Made by a program: the position numbers and the translations under genes
The notes under the pieces: model-generated
Told to the model about the DNA's origin: nothing
The model's input: only the letters and a program-made list of their open reading frames with translations
Database searches by the model: none
Source of the DNA: an uncultured Fibrobacter sp.
GTDB lineage: Bacteria > Fibrobacterota > Fibrobacteria > Fibrobacterales > Fibrobacteraceae
NCBI GenBank assembly: GCA_937891805.1
Contig: CALATK010000109.1
Coordinates: 1 to 5,820 of the forward strand
Length of the DNA stretch: 5,820 nucleotides
Reading direction: 5' to 3'
Shown: piece by piece, positions 1-5,633 of the stretch
Layout: every line of letters starts with the position of its first letter
How positions within the stretch are numbered: position 1 is the first letter of the stretch

Positions 1-20
1 GGCAAACAGCCTGACAGAAA

Positions 21-24
21 GGAG
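21..24 (+). promoter_or_regulatory. Ribosome binding site of metY
   Basis: An AGAAAGGAG stretch ends at 24, six bases before the ATG at 31. It is a near-ideal Shine-Dalgarno sequence and decides the start. No promoter can be judged because the window begins just upstream. Confidence 0.8.
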
Positions 25-30
25 ATTTTT

Positions 31-1311
31 ATGAACTCTAATATCGAAACTAAGTGTATCCATGAGGGCTGGAAGCCGAGTCAGGGCGAGCCGAGACAGC
101 TTCCGATTTACCAGAGCACTACCTTTAAGTATGACACCAGTGACGCTATGGGGAAGCTTTTTGACTTGGAGGCAGACGGATATTTCTATACCAGACTGCA
201 GAACCCGACCAACGATGCGGTTGCAGCGAAGATTTGCGCTATGGAGGGCGGTGTAGCAGCGATGCTTACTTCCTCAGGTCAGGCAGCAAACTTTTATGCA
301 ATTTTCAATATTTGTGAGGCTGGAGATCACTTTATCGCATCTTCCTCCATTTACGGCGGTACCTACAACCTGTTCGGTGTTTCCATGAAGAAGATGGGCA
401 TCGAGTGTACCTTTGTTGACCAGACTTTGCCGGCAGAGGAGCTGGAAAAGTATTTTAAGCCGAATACCAAGGCTGTGTTCGGTGAGACCATTACCAACCC
501 GACGGTAGGTATCTTTGATTTTGAAAAGTTTGCGAAGCTGGCACATGACCACGGTGTACCGCTTATTGTAGATAATACCTTTGCAACTCCGGTAAACTGC
601 AGACCGTTTGAGTGGGGCGCGGATATCGTCACCCATTCCACCACCAAGTACATGGACGGTCACGCCATGGCTGTGGGTGGCTGCATCGTGGATAGCGGAA
701 ACTTTGACTGGGAAGCCCATCACGACAAGTTCAAGGGCTTAACCGAACCGGATCCGAGCTACCACGGTCTTGCCTACACGAAGGCTTTCGGCAAGGGCGC
801 CTTCATCACGAAGGCTACGGCCCAGCTCATGCGCGACCTCGGCAGCATCCAGGCTCCGCAGAATGCGTTCCTCCTGAACGTTGGCCTCGAAACGCTTCAC
901 CTGCGCATGCCGCGCCACTGCGAAAACGCTCTCGCCTGCGCGAAGTTCCTGCAGAACCACCCGAAGGTGGCCTGGGTCGACTACGCGGGCCTCGAGGGCA
1001 ACAAGTACTACGAACTTGCTAAGAAGCAGTTCAAGGGCGGGCTCCCGTGCGGCGTTCTCACCTTCGGTATCAAGGGTGGCCGTGAAAAGAGCATCCAGTT
1101 CATGGACAACCTCAAGATGATTTGCATCGTGACTCACGTGGCCGACGCCCGCAGCTGCGTGCTGCACCCGGCAAGCCACACGCACCGTCAGCTCAGCGAC
1201 GAACAGCTCATCGAAGCAGGCGTCGCGCCGGACCTGATCCGCTTCAGCGTGGGTATCGAGAACGTCGAAGACATCATCGCTGACCTCACGCAGGCACTAG
1301 AGAAGGTGTAA
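31..1311 (+). CDS. metY: O-acetylhomoserine sulfhydrylase (O-acetylhomoserine aminocarboxypropyltransferase), MetY type
   Basis: This cytoplasmic PLP enzyme makes homocysteine from O-acetyl-L-homoserine and sulfide in methionine synthesis, and some members also show cysteine synthase activity. The 426-residue product has the usual family length and the landmarks of the Cys/Met-metabolism PLP family. These are the phosphate-binding YTR (residues 53-55), SSGQAA (81-86), the ring-binding Asp in VDNTFATP (Asp181), the STTKY motif with Schiff-base Lys206, and a late Arg404 in the substrate-carboxylate region. The start is fixed by a strong GGAG at 21-24, six bases before the ATG. The gene has two codon regimes. 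Up to about residue 225, Arg is AGA (3 of 3), Phe is mostly TTT and Leu is never CTC; after about residue 250, Arg is CGC/CGT, Phe is always TTC and CTC dominates. Family assignment is firm. Cystathionine gamma-synthase is less likely given the length and overall match. Confidence 0.93.
   Translation: MNSNIETKCIHEGWKPSQGEPRQLPIYQSTTFKYDTSDAMGKLFDLEADGYFYTRLQNPTNDAVAAKICAMEGGVAAMLTSSGQAANFYAIFNICEAGDHFIASSSIYGGTYNLFGVSMKKMGIECTFVDQTLPAEELEKYFKPNTKAVFGETITNPTVGIFDFEKFAKLAHDHGVPLIVDNTFATPVNCRPFEWGADIVTHSTTKYMDGHAMAVGGCIVDSGNFDWEAHHDKFKGLTEPDPSYHGLAYTKAFGKGAFITKATAQLMRDLGSIQAPQNAFLLNVGLETLHLRMPRHCENALACAKFLQNHPKVAWVDYAGLEGNKYYELAKKQFKGGLPCGVLTFGIKGGREKSIQFMDNLKMICIVTHVADARSCVLHPASHTHRQLSDEQLIEAGVAPDLIRFSVGIENVEDIIADLTQALEKV
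705..780 (+). other. Codon-usage breakpoint inside metY (mosaic junction)
   Basis: Counts on either side of this interval differ sharply. Before it, Phe codons are 12 TTT to 4 TTC, Arg is 3 AGA of 3, Leu CTC is 0 of 10, and Ile is about half ATT. After it, Phe is all TTC, Arg has no AGA, Leu CTC is 12 of 22, and Ile is 10 ATC to 1 ATT. The last TTT is at 703-705, an isolated TTA lies at 739-741, and the later style is settled by about 780. The reading frame continues without disturbance. A recombination junction or an assembly join would both give this picture. Confidence 0.6.
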
Positions 1312-1323
1312 GATATTTTGTCA

Positions 1324-1350
1324 CCCTGGAGCCCCATCGGGGCGATAGGG
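1324..1350. repeat. Nested inverted repeat downstream of metY
   Basis: CCCT (1324-1327) pairs with AGGG (1347-1350), and inside it GCCCC (1331-1335) pairs with GGGGC (1339-1343) around a three-base ATC loop. The two arms are separated by symmetric three-base internal loops. No T-run follows directly, so it is not a terminator alone. It looks like a dispersed intergenic palindrome that extends the 3' untranslated end of metY. Genome copy number cannot be seen here. Confidence 0.5.
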
Positions 1351-1353
1351 TCC

Positions 1354-1390
1354 AAAAAAATCCTCGGCCTAAAACCGAGGAATTTTTTTT
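1354..1390. terminator. Bidirectional Rho-independent terminator between metY and gltA
   Basis: TCCTCGG (1361-1367) and CCGAGGA (1375-1381) form a seven-pair stem with a seven-base loop. Eight T follow at 1383-1390 on the plus strand, and seven A at 1354-1360 give a T-run on the minus strand, so the same hairpin can end transcription from both sides. This fits its place between the convergent metY and citrate synthase genes. Confidence 0.88.
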
Positions 1391-1398
1391 CAATTGTC

Positions 1399-1419
1399 AT
1401 GCCCGCCTTGAGCGGGCAT
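1399..1419. repeat. REP-like palindrome between the convergent genes
   Basis: ATGCCCGC (1399-1406) and GCGGGCAT (1412-1419) form a perfect eight-pair stem around CTTGA. Together with the flanking GTC and CTCC it resembles the widespread intergenic palindromes of the general form GTCATNCCCGNCTTGANCGGG found in many copies in diverse bacterial genomes. It lies 18 bases beyond the gltA stop codon and would form a hairpin in that transcript's 3' end. Only one copy is visible here, so calling it repetitive rests on recall of the motif. Confidence 0.55.
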
Positions 1420-1437
1420 CTCCTTTAAAGGGACTTT

Positions 1438-2727
1438 TTATCGCTTGTTTCTGTCAATCCAAGGCCTGGCCGTTTCGCCTACGTATATCTGGCGGGGCCT
1501 GTTGATCTTGGAATTCGGGTCGTCGTGCATCTCTTTCCAGTGGGCAATCCAGCCGGGCAGGCGGCCGATGGCAAACATCACCGTGAGCATGTTGGTGGGG
1601 ATACCCATGGCACGGTAGAGAATGCCAGAATAGAAGTCCACGTTGGGGTAGAGCTTGCGGGCGATAAAGTAGTCGTCCTTCAGGGCGGCTTCTTCCAGTT
1701 TGAGAGCGATTTCCAGCAACGGGTCGTTGATGTGTTCGTGCTCGAACACCTGGCCCATGAGCTTCTTCAAAACTTTGGCACGGGGGTCATAACTCTTGTA
1801 CACCCGGTGGCCGAATCCAGAAAGACGGAAGGGGTCGTTCTTGTCCTTGGCCTTTTCCATCACCTGTTCGATGGTCATGCCGCTGTTCTGGATACGGAGA
1901 AGCGTTTCCAGAACGGCCTGGTTGGCACCGCCGTGAAGCGGGCCCCACAGGGCGCAGATGCCGGCGCAAATGCTGGCGTAAAGGTTCGCCTGGGAGCTGC
2001 CCACCATACGCACGGTAGAAGTGGAGCAGTTCTGCTCGTGGTCGGCGTGCACAATCAACAGCGTGTTCAGCGCCTTTTCCATGATGGGGTCCAGGTGGTA
2101 GGGCCTGGCCTTGCTGCTGAACATCATGTTCAAGAAGTTGCTGCAGTAGCTGCGTTCCGCTTCGGGGTAAACGAAGGGTTCGCCGATGCTTGCCTTGTAA
2201 GAGAAGGCAGCGATGGTGCGGATCTTGGAGATAAGGCCCGCGGTGGTCAGCTCGAAAGCGCTGGCGATATTTTCGTCGTCGTAGAAACGGGGAGTAAAGA
2301 GGCCAACCGCGTTCACGATGGAACTGAGAATGCCCATGGGGTGGGCGCTGGGCGGCATCTCACGGAAAAAGTGCAGCAGGTTTTCGTGGAGCAGTGCGTT
2401 TTCGGTAAGCAACGTGCGGAAATGCCCCAGCTGCTCGGGGTTGGGCAGCTCGCCGTAAATCAGGAGCCATGCGGTTTCGGGGAAGGTGGCCTTTTCGGCC
2501 AGGTCCTCGATGGAGTAGCCGCGGTAACGGAGAATCCCCTTCTCGCCGTCCACGTAGGTAATGGAACTCTTGGTGCTGCCCGTGTTCAGGTAACCGTAGT
2601 CCAGGGTCACCAGGCCGGAACTCTTGCGCAAAGTGCTGATGTCGAGACCGTGTTCGTTTTCGGTGCCTTCAACCACGGGGAGTTCGTAACTCTTTCCGTT
2701 GTAATTCAAGGTCGCTTTATCGGACAT
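1438..2727 (-). CDS. gltA: Type II citrate synthase
   Basis: Citrate synthase condenses acetyl-CoA and oxaloacetate to citrate, the entry step of the TCA cycle, in the cytoplasm. The product has 429 residues, the usual size of the hexameric GltA type with an N-terminal beta domain (about residues 1-55). The catalytic triad is clear: His265 in WGPLHGGAN, His307 in the signature GFGHRVYKSYDPRAK, and Asp364 in NVDFYSG. VHADHEQNCSTSTVR (226-240) is also highly conserved. The start is set by GGAGGA (complement of 2731-2736) four to nine bases before the ATG. The gene follows the four-helix-bundle gene with only 17 bases between, so no room for its own promoter is evident and it is probably read from upstream. 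The ribosome binding site lies just outside the adjacent heptad array. Its transcript ends at the shared terminator near 1354-1390. Family assignment is firm; allosteric NADH control cannot be read from the sequence. Confidence 0.96.
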   Translation of the reverse strand: MSDKATLNYNGKSYELPVVEGTENEHGLDISTLRKSSGLVTLDYGYLNTGSTKSSITYVDGEKGILRYRGYSIEDLAEKATFPETAWLLIYGELPNPEQLGHFRTLLTENALLHENLLHFFREMPPSAHPMGILSSIVNAVGLFTPRFYDDENIASAFELTTAGLISKIRTIAAFSYKASIGEPFVYPEAERSYCSNFLNMMFSSKARPYHLDPIMEKALNTLLIVHADHEQNCSTSTVRMVGSSQANLYASICAGICALWGPLHGGANQAVLETLLRIQNSGMTIEQVMEKAKDKNDPFRLSGFGHRVYKSYDPRAKVLKKLMGQVFEHEHINDPLLEIALKLEEAALKDDYFIARKLYPNVDFYSGILYRAMGIPTNMLTVMFAIGRLPGWIAHWKEMHDDPNSKINRPRQIYVGETARPWIDRNKR

Positions 2728-2730
2728 GAT

Positions 2731-2736
2731 TCCTCC
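2731..2736 (-). promoter_or_regulatory. Ribosome binding site of gltA
   Basis: The minus strand reads GGAGGA four bases before the ATG at 2727, a strong Shine-Dalgarno match. It directly abuts the TAG-heptad array, so the array lies between the small gene's end and this site. Confidence 0.8.
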
Positions 2737-2738
2737 AG

Positions 2739-2758
2739 TAGGGGCTAGGATCTAGGGG
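2739..2758. repeat. TAG-heptad array, left copy (ends the four-helix-bundle gene)
   Basis: TAG recurs exactly every seven bases at 2739, 2746 and 2753, with the core GGGGCTAGGATCTAGGGG at 2741-2758. The core matches the minus strand of 3126-3143 at 15 of 18 positions (an inverted copy), and matches 4478-4495 at 15 of 18 in the same orientation, differing only in the middle three bases. The stop codon of the minus-strand small gene (2745-2747) and its last codons lie inside it. Confidence 0.7.
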
Positions 2759-3116
2759 TTTGTTTACGGTTTAACGAACTTATCAATGAATTTAGCATTT
2801 TTCCAATTTCTTCGCAATTGGATTGCAATACAGAATTTTTTTCTACTCTGCCCATTTTTAATTGATTGCAAATATGCAACTGTGTTTCTAGTTCGGCCTT
2901 AGACCCTCTTGCAATCATTAAGAAACGAATGTATTCAGCTGTTGTACTGCGTTCGTATCCTTCTGCGATATTTGACGGAATGGAAATTGCTGCACGACGC
3001 ATCTGGTCTGATAGCGCATAAGACTCATTTTTTGGAAAACCTTGAATATAGTCGTACAATTGAACGACCATATCCACGGATTTTTTCCAAACAATCAAGT
3101 CCTTGTAGCTATTCAT
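2745..3116 (-). CDS. Four-helix-bundle protein of the 23S rRNA intervening-sequence (S23/IVP) family
   Basis: The 123-residue product belongs to the small all-helical family first seen encoded in intervening sequences of 23S rRNA genes and related to the Avd accessory proteins of diversity-generating retroelements. No general biochemical function is known; RNA or nucleic-acid binding by an oligomer is inferred from relatives. Family hallmarks are YKDLIVWKKSVD (4-15), FPKNESYALSDQMRRAAISI (27-46), NIAEGYER (49-56), and ARGSKAELETQL (69-80). The ATG is preceded at nine bases by GAGG that is itself part of the neighbouring heptad array. The C-terminal codons and TAG stop lie in the opposite array. 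G+C is about 38% (counted over 2821-3120), well below the flanking gltA (70% over 1921-1980), which suggests a separate origin. It lies tightly between the aminotransferase and gltA, with no metabolic link to either. No 23S rRNA is nearby. Confidence 0.88.
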   Translation of the reverse strand: MNSYKDLIVWKKSVDMVVQLYDYIQGFPKNESYALSDQMRRAAISIPSNIAEGYERSTTAEYIRFLMIARGSKAELETQLHICNQLKMGRVEKNSVLQSNCEEIGKMLNSLISSLNRKQTPRS

Positions 3117-3121
3117 TCACA

Positions 3122-3156
3122 CTAGCCTCTAAATCCTAGCCTCTAATCTCTAAAAC
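3122..3156. repeat. TAG/CTA heptad array, right copy (inverted)
   Basis: Five consecutive seven-base units are seen on the plus strand: CTAGCCT (3122), CTAAATC (3129), CTAGCCT (3136), CTAATCT (3143) and CTAAAAC (3150). On the minus strand these read as TAG/TTAG heptads. The array forms the imperfect inverted partner of the one at 2741-2758. It supplies the aminotransferase TAG stop (3136-3138) and its last residues, and the AGAGG that may act as ribosome binding site for the four-helix-bundle gene. Confidence 0.7.
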
Positions 3157-4431
3157 ACAATTATAAATATTTTCGAACAGCTTGCCCAACTTGTCGGTTG
3201 GTACGGCGCTGAATGCCACGCGGATAAGGCCCGAAAGCACGATGGTACCCGTGCTGTAGTCGCTGATGAGCTTCTGGCGGAGCTGTTCGGCATCTACGCC
3301 CTTGGGCTTTACGCACATGAAATAGCCGCTATTGCAAGGCATGGCCTCGAAGGCCTCCTTGTATTCGGGGTGGGCGGCCAGCACTTGCTTGATGATGTCG
3401 TAGCGCTTCTTGAGAATGGCGAACTTTTCGGCCTTCTGCTGCAGGTATTCCGGACTCTGGAAGGCGGCCAGCAGGATCCGCTGGCTGATGCTTGGGCCGT
3501 TGCTGATGTTTCCGCGGACCACGCCTGCGGCCTTGTCTTCCAGGGCCTTCAGCTGGGCTTCCGTGGCGCCCTTGAAACCGAAACTCATGAACCCGACGCG
3601 GAAACCCCACACGTAGTCTTCCTTGGTGGGGCCGTCCAGCTTCACGGCCAGCAGGTTCTCGCTTGCGTCCAGCACCTTGCTGAACAGGGACTCCTTGGTC
3701 ACGCCGTCCTCATAGACCAGTCCAAAGTAGGCGTCGTCCAGCAGGGCCACCACCTTGTTGCCCGCGTTGGCGCAGTCCGTGAGGATTTTCGCGATTTCCA
3801 CCGCTTCCTTTTCGGTGGCGGTATAGCCCGTGGGGTTGTTGGGGAAGTTCAACAGCACCACCTTCTTCTGGCTCTTGCTCTCGGAGAGGGCCTTTTTCAG
3901 GGCTTCCGTGTCGAAACCGCCGTCCTTGAAGGTGTTGAAGGTCTTGATCTTTGCACCGCAGCTGTTCACGAAGACCAGTTCGTAGTTGTCCCAGTAAAGG
4001 TCGGGGATAATCACCTCGTCGCCCGGATCCAAGAAAAGGTAGCCCGCGCAGCTGATGGCGTGGGTCAGGGCGCAGGTCACAACCGGGTTGCTGAAGGCCT
4101 TGCCCGCGAGGCTCGGGTTCTTGCGGACAATCTGCTCTTTCCAGGCTTTGCGCAGGTCGGGGTTTCCGAAACTGGGGGCGTAGAGGAAGGCCTGCTTGGG
4201 CAGGTTCAGGCTCTTGAGCACGCAGTCGAGAACCAGGGGGCTACCGTCGTCTTCCAGGGCGGTGCCGATGGTGGCGTTGATTTCTTTGCCCTTGGCTTCG
4301 GCGCCCTGGCCCAGAATGCCCTTGCGGGGGAAGAAGATTGCCTTGCCCTTTTCGGAAAGCATGGAAAGTACGCTGCAGCCGTTTGCGGAAAGTTCCGCGT
4401 TGGCCTGTTCTGCGAGAGGATTGTAGCTCAT
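3136..4431 (-). CDS. Class I/II PLP-dependent aminotransferase (aspartate/aromatic type)
   Basis: This is a fold-type I PLP aminotransferase that moves an amino group between an amino acid and a 2-oxo acid; the exact substrate cannot be told. Residues below use the ATG at 4431 (431 residues). FPNNPTGY (196-203) holds the PLP-ring Asn, DDAYFG (232-237) gives the Asp and Tyr of the PLP site, Lys270 in LDGPTKED is the Schiff-base lysine, Arg278 in WGFRVGF contacts the phosphate, and Arg404 in IRVAFS is the likely carboxylate-binding Arg. A longer frame begins at a TTG (4464), but the ATG at 4431 is preferred: AGGA lies eight bases before it and MSYNPLAEQANAEL is a natural N-terminus. The final EIRG and TAG stop come from the heptad array, so the original C-terminus may have differed slightly. 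The four-helix-bundle gene starts 19 bases downstream, followed by gltA, suggesting a shared transcript. Confidence 0.88.
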   Translation of the reverse strand: MSYNPLAEQANAELSANGCSVLSMLSEKGKAIFFPRKGILGQGAEAKGKEINATIGTALEDDGSPLVLDCVLKSLNLPKQAFLYAPSFGNPDLRKAWKEQIVRKNPSLAGKAFSNPVVTCALTHAISCAGYLFLDPGDEVIIPDLYWDNYELVFVNSCGAKIKTFNTFKDGGFDTEALKKALSESKSQKKVVLLNFPNNPTGYTATEKEAVEIAKILTDCANAGNKVVALLDDAYFGLVYEDGVTKESLFSKVLDASENLLAVKLDGPTKEDYVWGFRVGFMSFGFKGATEAQLKALEDKAAGVVRGNISNGPSISQRILLAAFQSPEYLQQKAEKFAILKKRYDIIKQVLAAHPEYKEAFEAMPCNSGYFMCVKPKGVDAEQLRQKLISDYSTGTIVLSGLIRVAFSAVPTDKLGKLFENIYNCVLEIRG

Positions 4432-4473
4432 GACCTTAGTCCTGTTAAAAAATTCCGAGGCCAAAGATAGAAA

Positions 4474-4495
4474 TTTAGGGGCTAGAGGCTAGGGG
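4474..4495. repeat. TAG-heptad array upstream of the aminotransferase
   Basis: Three seven-base units, TTTAGGG (4474), GCTAGAG (4481) and GCTAGGG (4488), stand in tandem. The core at 4478-4495 has the same outer sequence as 2741-2758 in the same orientation, with a different central triplet. It is in non-coding DNA between the nuclease gene's stop and the aminotransferase start, so the array is not tied only to the four-helix-bundle gene. Confidence 0.65.
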
Positions 4496-4515
4496 CAAGT
4501 GGCCTGCGGGCACGG

Positions 4516-4548
4516 AAAAAAGCGGATAAAGACGGCTCGAAGCCCGCT
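4516..4548 (-). terminator. Possible Rho-independent terminator after the YhcG-family gene
   Basis: On the minus strand AGCGG (4548-4544) can pair with CCGCT (4525-4521), enclosing a small hairpin GCT-TCG-AGC, and a run of T follows to 4516. It lies about 40 bases beyond the nuclease stop, the expected place. The outer stem is short and encloses an asymmetric internal loop. A longer alternative pairing of GCGGGC (4506-4511) with GCCCGC (4542-4547) also exists. An AT-rich inverted repeat, TTTTTCA (4550-4556) with TGAAAAA (4562-4568), lies just before it. Confidence 0.4.
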
Positions 4549-4589
4549 GTTTTTCATTTTTTGAAAAATGGGAAGTCAACACCCGTGCA

Positions 4590-5618
4590 TTACTTCCCGC
4601 GCCGGGCTTTTCGTTTTTTCACGAGTTCCTTGGCCTCGTTGATTTCGCCGACCAGTTGCTCGGTGGTGGGCAGATACAACTTATACTCACTAGCGAGGAT
4701 GGTTTTGTTGCCTTCGGGCAAAGTCATTTTCACAGCAGAATCGTTTTTGCCCGCGCACAAAAGAATGCCGATGGTCGGGTTCTCTTCAGGCAATTTCTCG
4801 ACTCGGTCATGGTAATTCACGTACATCTGGAGTTGGCCTATATCCTGATGCGTGATTTTGCCCGTCTTGATTTCAATAATCACAAAACAGCGAAGCAGCC
4901 TGTTGTAAAGAACGAGGTCGATGAAAAATTCATCGTCTTCGAGCATAATCCGCTTCTGCCGAGCAACAAAGGAGAATCCCTTTCCCAGTTCGAGTAGAAA
5001 ATCAGTAATGTGCGAAATAATCGCGCCTTCCAAATCGGTTTCATAAAAGGCCGAATTCATTTTCAACCCAACAAATTCCAAAATCATCGGATCCTTGATG
5101 ACCTCTTGCGGGGTTTCAGGGATGCGCTCCTTACGAGCGACCGCCAGTACGGATTCCTTGTCGTTGCTGAGCAAAAGGCGCTCGTATAGCTGGCTGTTGA
5201 TTTGACGTTCGAGTTCGCGGCCATTCCAAGAATTGTTTATCGCCTCAAGCTCGTAATATTCGCGCTTGTCGGGGTCAGAAATCTGAATCAGCATACGATA
5301 TTGCGACCAGTTCAATTGCGAACGCAGTGCGTTCGCAATTGGGAAAATGTTGTAAAATTGGCGGCAAAATTCCAATTGTCGCTTAGAAAAACCGCTCCCG
5401 TATTCCGCTTCCAGCTTTTCAGCAAGCGATTTCACGATATACGCCCCGTAATCGGCACGCTTCTTACCATGCTGTTCTTCTTCGAAAATCCGCCTGCCAA
5501 GATTCCAGTACATCTGGACACGACAGAAATCAACACTCCTGACCGCATTCTTTCGCGCATTTTCGATGATTTGCTTGGCATCTTGGATCAGTTTCGTAGA
5601 GATAACTTCTTTAGCCAT
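4590..5618 (-). CDS. yhcG: PD-(D/E)XK nuclease-domain protein, DUF1016/YhcG family
   Basis: The 342-residue product has the two-part layout of YhcG proteins. An N-terminal helical DUF1016 region (about 5-145) includes AVRSVDFCRVQMYWNLGRRI, GFSKRQLEFCRQFY, NALRSQLNWSQYR and WNGRELERQI. A C-terminal PD-(D/E)XK nuclease domain (about 175-325) follows. Catalytic candidates are Asp234 in FFIDLVLYNR, Glu249 and Lys251 in IIEIKTG, with Gln262 in IGQLQMYVNYHD and Glu197 in the preceding helix; none is missing. The family's substrate is not established; it is often encoded in defence, restriction-modification or mobile regions, which is why a nucleic-acid-cleaving role is inferred. A frame open from an ATG at 5678 exists, but the ATG at 5618 is chosen because GGAGG stands five bases before it. 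The C-terminal tail is rich in Lys/Arg. AT-richer codons (about 37% G+C over 5041-5100) and a perfect palindrome at 5313-5341 set it apart from the metabolic genes. Confidence 0.9.
   Translation of the reverse strand: MAKEVISTKLIQDAKQIIENARKNAVRSVDFCRVQMYWNLGRRIFEEEQHGKKRADYGAYIVKSLAEKLEAEYGSGFSKRQLEFCRQFYNIFPIANALRSQLNWSQYRMLIQISDPDKREYYELEAINNSWNGRELERQINSQLYERLLLSNDKESVLAVARKERIPETPQEVIKDPMILEFVGLKMNSAFYETDLEGAIISHITDFLLELGKGFSFVARQKRIMLEDDEFFIDLVLYNRLLRCFVIIEIKTGKITHQDIGQLQMYVNYHDRVEKLPEENPTIGILLCAGKNDSAVKMTLPEGNKTILASEYKLYLPTTEQLVGEINEAKELVKKRKARRGK
5313..5341. repeat. Perfect 29-base palindrome inside the YhcG-family gene
   Basis: CAATTGCGAACGCA at 5313-5326 is the exact reverse complement of TGCGTTCGCAATTG at 5328-5341, around a single central G at 5327. 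All 14 pairs match. It encodes residues about 93-102 (PIANALRSQL) of the nuclease, a stretch that is part of the conserved N-terminal region. In RNA it would be a 13-pair hairpin with a three-base loop. Confidence 0.9.
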
Positions 5619-5623
5619 ATTAG

Positions 5624-5628
5624 CCTCC
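5624..5628 (-). promoter_or_regulatory. Ribosome binding site deciding the YhcG start
   Basis: The minus strand reads GGAGG followed by CTAAT and the ATG at 5618. The upstream ATG codons in the same frame (5630, 5654 and 5678) have no comparable site, so the shorter protein is preferred. Confidence 0.75.
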
Positions 5629-5633
5629 ATGTA

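Larger units (their letters stand above)
4432..4589. other. Intergenic region between the aminotransferase and the YhcG gene
   Basis: This gap holds the third heptad array and the possible terminator described separately. On the minus strand TATCTTTG at 4469-4462 fits the TAnnTTTG -7 element known from Bacteroidota. Whether this organism uses it is unknown, and no -33 element at good distance is clear. Its overlap with the TTG at 4464 would agree with the downstream ATG being the true aminotransferase start. Confidence 0.3.

Noticed and set aside
1525..2748. A 407-codon plus-strand open frame antisense to citrate synthase
   Set aside because: It mirrors gltA codon bias in the opposite strand; the minus-strand gene has all citrate synthase motifs, and the antisense product is repetitive in Val/Gly/His without any recognised family.
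2745..3116. Avd protein of a diversity-generating retroelement
   Set aside because: The fold family is related, but no reverse transcriptase, template repeat or variable repeat is present in the window.
2739..3156. CRISPR array
   Set aside because: The repeated units are only seven bases, contiguous, without unique spacers.
4432..4464. N-terminal extension of the aminotransferase by 11 residues from a TTG start
   Set aside because: The TTG has no Shine-Dalgarno sequence, and the ATG at 4431 has AGGA at eight bases and a typical family N-terminus.
3370..4470. A 366-codon plus-strand open frame antisense to the aminotransferase
   Set aside because: Shadow of a strongly biased coding sequence; no ribosome binding site or family likeness, while the minus strand encodes a complete PLP enzyme.
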